Positions 1 to 8,225 of a stretch of 64,000 nucleotides of DNA are shown in pieces. Numbering within the stretch: the first letter of the stretch is position 1; each line of letters begins with the position of its first letter. The notes under the pieces are model-generated. The model was not told where the DNA came from. It saw only the letters and a list, made by a program, of their open reading frames with translations, and did no database searches. Location of the stretch: positions 310,001 to 374,000 of the forward strand of contig JAFIGY010000012.1 of NCBI GenBank assembly GCA_017849435.1. Reading direction: 5' to 3'. The position numbers and the translations under genes are program-made. The DNA is from Chitinophaga niabensis (lineage in GTDB: Bacteria > Bacteroidota > Bacteroidia > Chitinophagales > Chitinophagaceae).

Positions 1-1
1 G

Positions 2-3000
2 CCCGGCTACGAAGGCAAATATGGCCCGATGGAACTGCGGACGTTGCAGGACTGGGTGGTGCGCCGGCAATTGCTGGGTACGCCCGGTGTGGCGGATGTA
101 AGCAGTTTCGGGGGGCAGCTGAAGCAGTATGAGATTGCCGTGAAGCCGGAGCAGCTGAAGGCGCACAGTATCACCATCGCGGATGTATTTGACGCGCTGG
201 GTAAGAATAATGAGAATACCGGCGGCGCCTATATCGAAAAAGGGCCGACGGTGCTTTATATCCGCAGTGAAGGTCTCACTGCAGACATGGGGGACATCGA
301 AAAGATCGTGGTGAAAACGCTGGATAACGGCATTCCGCTGCTGATGCGCGATGTGGCTGAAGTGCGCTTCGGTGCAGCCACGCGTTATGGTGCAATGTGT
401 TATAACGATAAAGGGGAAGTGGCCGGAGCGGTAGTGATGATGTTGAAGGGCGAGAACTCTTCGGCAGTGATCAAACGGGTGAAGAGCAAAGTGGCGGAGA
501 TACAGAAAGCGTTGCCGGAGGGCGTGGTGATCGAGCCTTTCCTCGATCGTACCAAAATGGTGAACCATGCTATCAGCACGGTACAAACCAATCTCATGGA
601 AGGCGCACTCATCGTGGTATTTGTGCTGGTGTTCTTTTTGGGGAACCTGCGGGCGGGCCTGATCGTATCTTCCGTAATCCCATTGTCCATGCTCTTTGCC
701 ATCATCCTGATGAACAAATTCGGGGTAAGCGGAAACCTGATGAGCCTCGGCGCAATCGACTTCGGTTTGATCGTGGACGGAACGGTGATTGTGGTGGAAG
801 CGATCCTGCATCGTTTTTCGCATTCCAGGCAATTTCAGAACATTGGTCTGATCACGCAACAGGAGATGGATACGGAAGTGAACAAATCTACCGGCAGCAT
901 GATCCGCTCGGCCGTGTTCAGCCAGATCATCATCCTCATTGTATATGTCCCCATTCTTTCGTTGCAGGGTATTGAAGGTAAAATGTTCAAACCGATGGCC
1001 TTCACCGTAGCATTCGCTATACTGGGCGCTTTCATCCTGTCCGTCACCTATGTACCGATGATGAGCGCGCTTTGCCTTAGTAAAAAGATCCGTCACAAAA
1101 CCACATGGGCGGACCAGATGATGGCCTGGCTGGAAAGACGCTATCAGCCGCTGCTGAAGCGTTCGTTGAAATTGCCGGTACCGGTGATCGGTTCCACTTT
1201 GATGCTGTTTGTGATAGCGCTGTTTATGCTCGGAAGGATGGGCGGGGAGTTCATCCCGGAACTGGAAGAAGGGGACTTTGCCGTAGATACCCGCCTGCTG
1301 ACAGGCAGCAACCTGCATACAACCATCAACGCCACGCAAAAAACAGCGGGTATCCTGCTGAAGAAGTTCCCCGAAGTGGAGAAAGTAGTCACAAAGATCG
1401 GCAGCGCGGAGATCCCTACAGACCCTATGCCCCTGGAGGCCAGTGATATGATGGTGATCCTGAAAGACAAAAAAGAATGGACTTCCGCCACAACCTTTGA
1501 TGAACTGGCGGCGAAGATGAGCAACGAGCTGGCCGTAATACCGGGTGTGAGCGTGGGTTTCCAATACCCTGTGCAAATGCGTTTCAATGAACTGATGACG
1601 GGCGCGCGGCAGGATGTAGTGTGCAAGATCTTCGGGGAAGACCTCGATACCCTCGCCCAATACGCCCATCAGCTCGGCGAGGTGATCAAGACCGTCAACG
1701 GTGCGATCAACCTGTATGTGGAAACCGTGACGGGCATGCCGCAGGTGGTGATTCGCTACAACCGGGATGCGATGGCCAAATACGGCCTCAATGTGAGCGA
1801 TATCAACCGCGTGGTGAATACGGCGTTTGCAGGTCAGAGTACCGGACTGGTATATGAAGGGGAAAAGCGGTTTGACATGGTTGTGCGTTTGGCCGGGGAG
1901 TCCCGCCAAAGCCTCTCAGATGTACAGAACCTGCTGGTGCTCACGAAACAGGGGACGCAGATACCGCTGCAGCTGGTAGCGGATATCTCCGAGATCGAAG
2001 GCCCTAACCAGATACAACGGGAAAACACCCGCAGGAGGATTATCGTGGGATTTAACGTGAGCGGCAGGGATGTACAGAGCATCGTAAAGGAATTGCAGCA
2101 GAAAGTATCACAGCAGATACGGCTGCCATTGGGCTATTCCGTTGTATATGGCGGCGCATTCGAGAACCTGACGGCCGCCAGGCAACGGTTATCGATTGTA
2201 GTGCCGGTGGCCTTGCTGCTGATCTTCCTGTTATTATATTTTGCTTTCAATTCCGTGAAGCAGGGATTGCTGATCTATACCGCCATTCCATTATCCGCCA
2301 TAGGCGGTATTCTCGCATTATGGATGCGGGACATGCCTTTTAGTATATCCGCGGGCGTTGGATTCATCGCATTGTTCGGTGTGGCAGTGCTGAACGGGAT
2401 ACTACTGGTATCTGAATTTAACCGGTTGAAGAAAGAAGGATGGAACGATGTGGAACAGATCGTGGCACATGCCACCCGCTCCAAGCTGCGGGCGGTATTG
2501 ATGACAGCACTGGTGCCTTCTTTAGGCTTCATTCCCATGGCCCTTAGTAACGGCGCCGGAGCGGAAGTGCAGAAACCATTGGCGACGGTGGTGATAGGCG
2601 GACTCATCATCTCCACGATGTTGACGCTCTTTGTGTTGCCGGTATTGTACATCCTCTTTGAAAAGGGTTTCCGGTATTTCAGGCTTCCCAGGGCACTGAT
2701 GATCATCATCCTGCTGGCAGCGCCGGCGGCATTGCAGGCGCAGCAAAAGGTTACGCTGCCGGAAGCGATGGAAATGGCGATGAAGAACAACCTGTATATG
2801 CAGGCGTCCCGCACGGGAGAACAATACTACCGCGCGCTCCGGAAAAGCAGCCTGGATATCGACAAAGCGGCGCTGGGCTTTGAATATGGCAAGATCAATA
2901 GTCTTGCTAATGACACCCGTATCATGCTTTTCCAAAGCATACAATTCCCGACAGTCTACAAACACCAGCGGGATATCAACAATACGTATCTGAATATCAG

Positions 3001-3913
3001 TCAGCATACCACCCGTTTCAGGGAGCAGGTACTGAAAGCAGCAATAAAACAGGCTTTTTACGCTCTAACGGTGATGCACAAACGGGAGGAACTGTTGCTG
3101 GAAGCAGACAGCATCTATGCAACGTTCCTGCAAAAAGCCACCCTGCGCTTCCGGGTGGGAGATGCGGACACGCTGGAGAAATCCACTGCCGAAAACCAGC
3201 GTATCCAGATCGCGAACCAGCTGGTTATGCTGCGAACGGATTACGATGCGGAATTATCCCGGTTCCAGGCATTGCTGAACGCTTCTGCTCCGGTGATCCC
3301 CGCGGGTGACAGTATTCTCTACCTGTTGCAAACATTGCCTGACACCGGGTATGTGGATCGTACGCCTGCTATGGAACTGCAGCGGCAGGAAACATTGCTC
3401 GTCAGCCATCAGCACCGGCTGGAGAAGAGCCGTCTGCTGCCTTCACTGAGCCTTGGTTACAGTAATATGAGCATCATCGGTTATCAGAAGGCAGGCATTG
3501 ACGAAAAATATTTTGATGGCAGCCATCGCTTCTCCGCGATGAGCATCGGGTTGGGGATACCTGTCTTCAGCACCGCGCAGCATGCGCGCATCAAAGCTTC
3601 CGGCTTACTGATGCAACAACGGCAGCAGGAACTTGCGGCCATGCACCAGCAGCTGGGCATGGAGCTCCTGAATGCGATACGCAGTTATCACCGCCATTAT
3701 CAGTTATTGAACACGTATCAAACCATACTTCTGACGAATGCTTCCGCTGTTATCAGCAGCGCCGGCAAACGGCTGACCAGCGGGGAGATCGGGTATCTGG
3801 ACTGGGTGATACTGGTAAACCAGGCATTGGACATGCGAAGCAGCTATTTTAATGTGGTGGATCAACTGAATCAATCCGCTTTCATGGTAGAGAAACTAAG
3901 CGGCATCAACTAA
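2..3913 (+). CDS. czcA: CzcA-type heavy-metal RND efflux pump fused to TolC-like outer-membrane factor (5' partial)
   Basis: The reading frame is open to the first base, so about 140 N-terminal residues are missing. Residues up to about 890 (counting from the first in-window Met at 29) are an inner-membrane RND exporter that drives divalent metal ions out with proton influx. The TM4 motif DFGLIVDGTVIVVE has the Asp-x5-Asp-x6-Glu pattern of CzcA (Co/Zn/Cd), unlike the CusA copy at 12886. The Met of CusA's copper-binding 'DMLSTG' is replaced (NELMTG), again favouring divalent metals. From about residue 890 comes a hydrophobic stretch ending ALQAQQ, which looks like a retained signal peptide. 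About 400 residues of TolC/CzcC-like helical outer-membrane factor follow. Such fusions occur in other Bacteroidota CzcA proteins. The adaptor gene follows 19 bases downstream. Function is confident; the exact metal is inferred. Confidence 0.93.
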   Translation, partial: PGYEGKYGPMELRTLQDWVVRRQLLGTPGVADVSSFGGQLKQYEIAVKPEQLKAHSITIADVFDALGKNNENTGGAYIEKGPTVLYIRSEGLTADMGDIEKIVVKTLDNGIPLLMRDVAEVRFGAATRYGAMCYNDKGEVAGAVVMMLKGENSSAVIKRVKSKVAEIQKALPEGVVIEPFLDRTKMVNHAISTVQTNLMEGALIVVFVLVFFLGNLRAGLIVSSVIPLSMLFAIILMNKFGVSGNLMSLGAIDFGLIVDGTVIVVEAILHRFSHSRQFQNIGLITQQEMDTEVNKSTGSMIRSAVFSQIIILIVYVPILSLQGIEGKMFKPMAFTVAFAILGAFILSVTYVPMMSALCLSKKIRHKTTWADQMMAWLERRYQPLLKRSLKLPVPVIGSTLMLFVIALFMLGRMGGEFIPELEEGDFAVDTRLLTGSNLHTTINATQKTAGILLKKFPEVEKVVTKIGSAEIPTDPMPLEASDMMVILKDKKEWTSATTFDELAAKMSNELAVIPGVSVGFQYPVQMRFNELMTGARQDVVCKIFGEDLDTLAQYAHQLGEVIKTVNGAINLYVETVTGMPQVVIRYNRDAMAKYGLNVSDINRVVNTAFAGQSTGLVYEGEKRFDMVVRLAGESRQSLSDVQNLLVLTKQGTQIPLQLVADISEIEGPNQIQRENTRRRIIVGFNVSGRDVQSIVKELQQKVSQQIRLPLGYSVVYGGAFENLTAARQRLSIVVPVALLLIFLLLYFAFNSVKQGLLIYTAIPLSAIGGILALWMRDMPFSISAGVGFIALFGVAVLNGILLVSEFNRLKKEGWNDVEQIVAHATRSKLRAVLMTALVPSLGFIPMALSNGAGAEVQKPLATVVIGGLIISTMLTLFVLPVLYILFEKGFRYFRLPRALMIIILLAAPAALQAQQKVTLPEAMEMAMKNNLYMQASRTGEQYYRALRKSSLDIDKAALGFEYGKINSLANDTRIMLFQSIQFPTVYKHQRDINNTYLNISQHTTRFREQVLKAAIKQAFYALTVMHKREELLLEADSIYATFLQKATLRFRVGDADTLEKSTAENQRIQIANQLVMLRTDYDAELSRFQALLNASAPVIPAGDSILYLLQTLPDTGYVDRTPAMELQRQETLLVSHQHRLEKSRLLPSLSLGYSNMSIIGYQKAGIDEKYFDGSHRFSAMSIGLGIPVFSTAQHARIKASGLLMQQRQQELAAMHQQLGMELLNAIRSYHRHYQLLNTYQTILLTNASAVISSAGKRLTSGEIGYLDWVILVNQALDMRSSYFNVVDQLNQSAFMVEKLSGIN

Positions 3914-3932
3914 TTATTTAAAGACAACAATC

Positions 3933-5060
3933 ATGCGAAAAGCAGTATTTATCATATATGGCATCAGCACGATGCTACTGGCATGCAGGGAAAAGAAAAC
4001 AGGGAGCGCGCAACAGCCGGAAACGCCCGCAACCAATAACGTACAATTGTCGCCCGAACAGGCTAAGAACGCAGGTATTGAACTGCACCGGGCGGAAATG
4101 CGGGATATGCAATCTGTAGTGAAGGTGAGCGGTACGGTGGATGTACCTCCGCAGAATATCGTGTCTGTCAGCATACCCTTGGGCGGATACCTGAAAAGCA
4201 TGCGGTTGCTCCCGGGTATGCAGGTCAGTAAGGGACAGGTATTGGCGGTGCTGGAAGACCCGCAATATATTCAGCTGCAACAGGATTACCTCATGGCCAA
4301 AAGTAAACTGGTCTTCCTGGAGGCGGATTTCCGGCGGCAGAAAGAATTGAATGAAGCGAAGGCGAATAGCGACAAGGTGTTCCAACAGGTGAAAAGCGAT
4401 TATCAAAGCCAGCAGGTATTGGTGAGATCGTTGAGCGAAAAACTGCAGCTGATCAATATTCAATCGGAACAGTTGAATGAAGGAAATATTTCGCGGAGCA
4501 TCAGCATGCACGCTCCCATCAGCGGGTTTGTAGCGAAAGTGAACGTGAACGTGGGGAAATATGTAAGCCCCACCGATGTTCTGTTTGAACTGATCGATCC
4601 GGCGGATATCCATCTCAGCCTGATCGTTTTTGAAAAGGATGTAGTGAATCTTGCAAGTGGACAGAAAGTGACCTGCTACGCCAACAGCCGCCCGGAAGAA
4701 AAGTATACGGCCACCATCCATCTCATCAATCATAACATCAACGAAAACCGTTCCAGTGAGGTGCATTGTCATTTTGATAAGTACGACAAGAAGCTGTTGC
4801 CCGGCATGTTCATGAACGCGGAAATAGCCATCAACAATGCACATGTAATGGCAGTGCCCAATGACGCCTTGGTGCGCTGGGAGAACAAGAGCTACGTTTT
4901 TTTAGCGGAAGGGAAGAACAAATTCGTGATGACGCCGGTGGAGACAGGGCATACCGATAAAAACTATACGGAGATCAAAACGACGCTTCCCGATGCGGAC
5001 ATTGTCACTAAAAATGCGTATGCTTTGCTGATGAAAATGAAGAATGCCGCGGAAGATTGA
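3933..5060 (+). CDS. czcB: RND efflux periplasmic adaptor (CzcB/CusB-like lipoprotein)
   Basis: This membrane-fusion protein should bridge the CzcA-TolC fusion protein encoded immediately upstream (19-base gap) across the periplasm. The N terminus is a lipoprotein signal with lipobox LLAC, giving lipidated Cys18. A HlyD-type barrel-sandwich half follows (GGYLKSMRLLPGMQVSKGQ around residues 88-106), then a helical hairpin and the second lipoyl half (MHAPISGFVAKVNVNVGKYV), and a beta-barrel segment. Length 375 aa is normal for the family. It lacks the Cys/His metal-binding N-terminal domain carried by the two adaptors at 17318 and 18607. Its stop codon directly abuts the stop of the convergent ATPase gene with no spacer base. 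Confidence 0.92.
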   Translation: MRKAVFIIYGISTMLLACREKKTGSAQQPETPATNNVQLSPEQAKNAGIELHRAEMRDMQSVVKVSGTVDVPPQNIVSVSIPLGGYLKSMRLLPGMQVSKGQVLAVLEDPQYIQLQQDYLMAKSKLVFLEADFRRQKELNEAKANSDKVFQQVKSDYQSQQVLVRSLSEKLQLINIQSEQLNEGNISRSISMHAPISGFVAKVNVNVGKYVSPTDVLFELIDPADIHLSLIVFEKDVVNLASGQKVTCYANSRPEEKYTATIHLINHNINENRSSEVHCHFDKYDKKLLPGMFMNAEIAINNAHVMAVPNDALVRWENKSYVFLAEGKNKFVMTPVETGHTDKNYTEIKTTLPDADIVTKNAYALLMKMKNAAED

Positions 5061-7487
5061 TCAGCGTGATTTGTAAGCCAGTAGGCGTAGTGCGTTGAAC
5101 ACCACTACCAGCGTGGAGCCCTCGTGCGCCATCACGGCGGGGCCTATGGATGCAATCCCGAGGATGGTGAGCGGGATCAGTACGGCTACCATACCCAGGC
5201 TGATCCAGAGGTTCTGCCGGATGATGCCCCTGGCCTTCCGGCTCAACCCGATGGCGAAAGGCAACAGCAGCAGCTTGTCGCCCATCAGGGCAATGTCCGC
5301 CGTTTCCAGCGCTACGTCTGAACCGGCGGCGCCCATGGCAATGCCTACCGTGCTGTTGGCCATGGCTGGTGCATCATTCACGCCATCGCCCACCATGGCT
5401 ACTTTGCTTTCTTCTTCCTTCAGTTTCCGGATGGCGGTAACTTTCTGCTCCGGCAGGAGGTTCCCCCAGGCGTCTGTGATACCGATCTCTTTTGCCACGG
5501 CATCGGCTACTTTTTGATTGTCGCCGGTGAGCATGATCATTCGGCGTATACCGATAGATTTCAGTTCCTGCAGCGCCTGTTGCGCTTCTTCACGAGGTGT
5601 ATCCATCACTGCGAGGATGCCTGCGTAAGCGCTCCCCAGCCGGATCACCATCGTGGTGTTGCCTTGTGATTCCAGTGCCTGTACCTTTGCGGCGAGTTCC
5701 GGCGTGGGTTTGACATCATCCAGCGCTTCGAAAAGAGAGAGATTGCCGATATATACGTCACCGTTATGCAGGGTAGCCTTGATCCCTTTTCCCAGCACGG
5801 CTTCGAGGTTTTGAGCCTGCGGGATGTCTGTTCCATTCCCGAGTTGCTGTTTGCCGTCCCGTACAATGGCTTTGGCCAGCGGATGATCGCTGAGGGCTTC
5901 CACGGCCACGGCCGTTTTCAGTAGCTCGTTCTCGGCGATGCCATTGAGGGAAATGATCTGCGTGAGTTTGGGGCGGCCTTCGGTGAGGGTGCCTGTTTTA
6001 TCAAATGCCACGGCGGTGAGTGTACCCAGGTCTTCCAGCGGACGGCCGCCTTTGATCAGCACACCCATCTTTGCCGCCCTGGCAACGCCGCTGAGCACGG
6101 CGCTGGGTGTGGAGATGGCCAGTGCGCATGGACTGGCAGCCACGAGTACGGACATGGCGCGGTAGAAACTGCGGCTGAAAGGTTCATCCACTATAAGGAA
6201 CGCGAAACATAGTAGTACTACCAGTATCAATACCGCCGGGACGAAGAATTTCTCGAATCTGTCTGTGAACTGCTGGGTGGGGGATTTCTGCGTCTGCGCC
6301 TCATTCACCATCTTCACCAGTCTTGAAATAGTGGAATCACTGGCCGGCCGGCTTACTTTCACTTCCAGCGAGCCATTTCCGTTGATGGTGCCGGAGAATA
6401 CTTTGTAGCGCGCATCCAGTCTGTCTGATTTCCCCGGATCCATACCGGGATCGTCCACCGCTGTTTTATCCACCGGAACGCTTTCTCCCGTGATCGGCGC
6501 CTGATTCACGCTGCTGCTGCCGCTTACAACGATCCCATCCGCGGATATTTTGGTATTGGGCCTGATCACGATCACATCTCCCTGTTTCAACGCATCGATA
6601 CTGACTTCTGTGACTTGCCCGTTTTGCTTCAGCAGTGCGGTTTTGGGCGCCAGCTCCGTTAACGCGGCAATGGATTTGCGTGCTTTTTCCATCGCAAAAT
6701 GTTCGAGCGCGTGACCAAGACTAAAGAGGAAGAGCAGGAGCGCCCCCTCTTCCCACTGCCCCAATATAGCCGCTCCGATCGCTGCCACCAGCATGAGAAA
6801 ATCGATCTCGAAACCCTCCCGCGCAATGATCGCCCCGATGGCCTCCCTGGCCGTGAAAAATCCGCCAAAGAAATACGCCCCGATGAACAGGCATAAAGGA
6901 ATCCAATAGGGCAGCGCATGGATAAAGGAGAGCCCGTATCCCGTTCCCAGTAATGCGCCGCAAATAAGACTGAAGTATAATTCCGTGTTCCTGCCAAATA
7001 TCCCGCCATGCTCGTGTTCATGATCATGCTCTTCTTTTTCTTCTTCCGTTGCGGGAATATGGATATTCTTTAAAAAAGTGAGGATATTCTCTTGACCTGT
7101 CACCTGCTGGTCAAATTCCACATGTACTACGCCGGTGGCCGCTACGGATGCATCCATCACGCCCTGCAACTGCTGTAATTGCCCTTCTATCAGCCGCGCA
7201 TGCCGGGGCTGGCGGATGCCTTCCACGTTCGTGAGCAAATGGCCGTAGCGTTTGGAAACCTCCGCTCCCGCAGCCGTGGCGATGTTCTGCACCCGCTCCA
7301 GGCTGATCCGGTCCGGATCGTAATGGAAACACAATTTGGAGCCCTGATCTCCATCAGCCGGGATCACGTGCACTTTCTCGATACCGTCCCTGCCTTCCAG
7401 CATCGTGATGATGCGGTTCACACACTGGTCTTTTTCATCGGGGATCTCCGGGAGGAGTACATTGAGGTCTATCTTGATCTTTTTCAT
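5061..7487 (-). CDS. P1B-4-type metal-transporting ATPase (CoaT/CtpD/ZntA-like)
   Basis: This ATP-driven metal exporter of the inner membrane has 808 aa from the ATG at 7487, chosen over a TTG six codons earlier. Visible motifs are TGES (about residue 333), SPC in the TM metal site (about 452-454), the phosphorylation motif DKTGTLTEG (Asp about 496), GDGVNDAP, and HEGST with a following Asn near residue 788. SPC plus HEG[S/G]T is the signature of the P1B-4 group, which exports Co, Fe(II), Zn or Ni rather than Cu(I). The N terminus has two ferredoxin-like, HMA-fold-like segments without CxxC, then a His-rich stretch (HDHEHEH, about 154-160) that may bind metal. It is convergent with czcB and divergent from the AraC-HMA regulator. 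Substrate is inferred from motifs only. Confidence 0.92.
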   Translation of the reverse strand: MKKIKIDLNVLLPEIPDEKDQCVNRIITMLEGRDGIEKVHVIPADGDQGSKLCFHYDPDRISLERVQNIATAAGAEVSKRYGHLLTNVEGIRQPRHARLIEGQLQQLQGVMDASVAATGVVHVEFDQQVTGQENILTFLKNIHIPATEEEKEEHDHEHEHGGIFGRNTELYFSLICGALLGTGYGLSFIHALPYWIPLCLFIGAYFFGGFFTAREAIGAIIAREGFEIDFLMLVAAIGAAILGQWEEGALLLFLFSLGHALEHFAMEKARKSIAALTELAPKTALLKQNGQVTEVSIDALKQGDVIVIRPNTKISADGIVVSGSSSVNQAPITGESVPVDKTAVDDPGMDPGKSDRLDARYKVFSGTINGNGSLEVKVSRPASDSTISRLVKMVNEAQTQKSPTQQFTDRFEKFFVPAVLILVVLLCFAFLIVDEPFSRSFYRAMSVLVAASPCALAISTPSAVLSGVARAAKMGVLIKGGRPLEDLGTLTAVAFDKTGTLTEGRPKLTQIISLNGIAENELLKTAVAVEALSDHPLAKAIVRDGKQQLGNGTDIPQAQNLEAVLGKGIKATLHNGDVYIGNLSLFEALDDVKPTPELAAKVQALESQGNTTMVIRLGSAYAGILAVMDTPREEAQQALQELKSIGIRRMIMLTGDNQKVADAVAKEIGITDAWGNLLPEQKVTAIRKLKEEESKVAMVGDGVNDAPAMANSTVGIAMGAAGSDVALETADIALMGDKLLLLPFAIGLSRKARGIIRQNLWISLGMVAVLIPLTILGIASIGPAVMAHEGSTLVVVFNALRLLAYKSR

Positions 7488-7530
7488 CTGTATGAATTTA
7501 AACAATTCAGGGCAAATACGGGAATGATGA

Positions 7531-7591
7531 AATTGTGTAAATTTTCATGATAATTGTATAACGGCAGGCAATGGATCCCATCGCAATTTTG
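7531..7591 (+). promoter_or_regulatory. Tandem AraC-type operator and promoter of the AraC-HMA gene
   Basis: Half-site AATTGTGTAAA at 7531-7541 and half-site AATTGTATAAC at 7552-7562 start exactly 21 bases apart. After a further 21 bases lies CAATTTTG (7584-7591), a 7/8 match to the Bacteroidota -7 element TAnnTTTG. The same layout recurs at 8149, 11494 and 11883. The second half-site sits where a -33 box would be, which suggests activation. The start ATG at 7602 is only ten bases after the -7 box, so the mRNA may be nearly leaderless. Repeats and spacing are read from sequence; the regulator is inferred. Confidence 0.7.
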
Positions 7592-7601
7592 TATGCAGGC
7601 T

Positions 7602-8174
7602 ATGAGCGACTATAAAATTTACATAAAAGGAATGGTTTGTGAACGATGTATCCAGGCCGTGCGGAGCACATTACAGGAGCTGAAGATACCGGTCACGCAT
7701 ATCACCCTCGGGGAAGTGACAACGATAGCGGCGCTTTCTGCGCCGGACATGGCAGTCCTCGGTGAGCGGCTTGCCACGTTGGGCTTCTCCCTGCTGGAGA
7801 ACAGGCAAACGAAGCTGGTACAGGAAGTAAAGGAGCTGGTGGAAAAGGTATATGCCGGCGATTATGATTTTCCGGCGGGATTTAAATTCTCCGATATTGT
7901 GGTGCACAGGCTTCACAGGGATTATAACACCGTGAGCAACATTTTCTCCGGGGTGGAAGGGCTCACGCTGGAAAGATATATCATGGAATACCGTATGGAA
8001 AAAGTAAAAGAGCTGCTTGTATATACAAACGATACCCTTGCGGACATCGCTTTTAAACTGGGTTTCAGCAGCGCGGCCCATTTATCCCGGCAATTCAAAA
8101 CCCAAACCGGGTTGAACACTTCCCATTTCAAAGACATCCGGAAATCGAAATTATATACAATTCAACATAAATAG
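7602..8174 (+). CDS. AraC-family regulator with N-terminal HMA-like metal-sensing domain
   Basis: The 190-aa protein starts with a ferredoxin-like HMA segment (residues about 4-68) carrying GMVCERC (Cys13, Cys16), the Cu(I)/metal-binding loop of CopZ-type chaperones. A linker and an AraC/XylS double helix-turn-helix (about 100-182: LADIAFKLGFSSAAHLSRQFKT as the second-helix region) follow. The ATG at 7602 is preferred because 7593 almost touches the -7 box and the upstream TTG lies inside the operator. The architecture suggests a cytoplasmic sensor that binds Cu(I) directly and controls the adjacent copA, copZ and related genes. Operators with 21-bp direct repeats lie in front of its own gene and three others. 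The 3' end of the gene contains the first half-site of the copA promoter. Similar HMA-AraC proteins are common in Bacteroidota but I know of no detailed characterisation. Confidence 0.88.
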   Translation: MSDYKIYIKGMVCERCIQAVRSTLQELKIPVTHITLGEVTTIAALSAPDMAVLGERLATLGFSLLENRQTKLVQEVKELVEKVYAGDYDFPAGFKFSDIVVHRLHRDYNTVSNIFSGVEGLTLERYIMEYRMEKVKELLVYTNDTLADIAFKLGFSSAAHLSRQFKTQTGLNTSHFKDIRKSKLYTIQHK

Positions 8175-8209
8175 TGTAACGCCCACCCTTCCCCTTCGCT
8201 GTAGCTTTG
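8149..8209 (+). promoter_or_regulatory. Tandem AraC-type operator and promoter of copA
   Basis: Half-site AATTATATACA at 8149-8159, inside the 3' end of the AraC-HMA gene, is followed 21 bases later by AATAGTGTAAC at 8170-8180. After exactly 21 more bases comes TAGCTTTG (8202-8209), a perfect TAnnTTTG -7 element. The copA ATG is 16 bases downstream. The geometry is identical to the promoters at 7531, 11494 and 11883. Confidence 0.7.
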
Positions 8210-8225
8210 TGAAAAATTACGGAAT

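Noticed and set aside
3975-4844. A 289-codon frame on the minus strand within the adaptor gene
   Set aside because: It is entirely antisense to a clear CzcB gene and its product has no domain pattern; it reflects the codon bias of the real gene.
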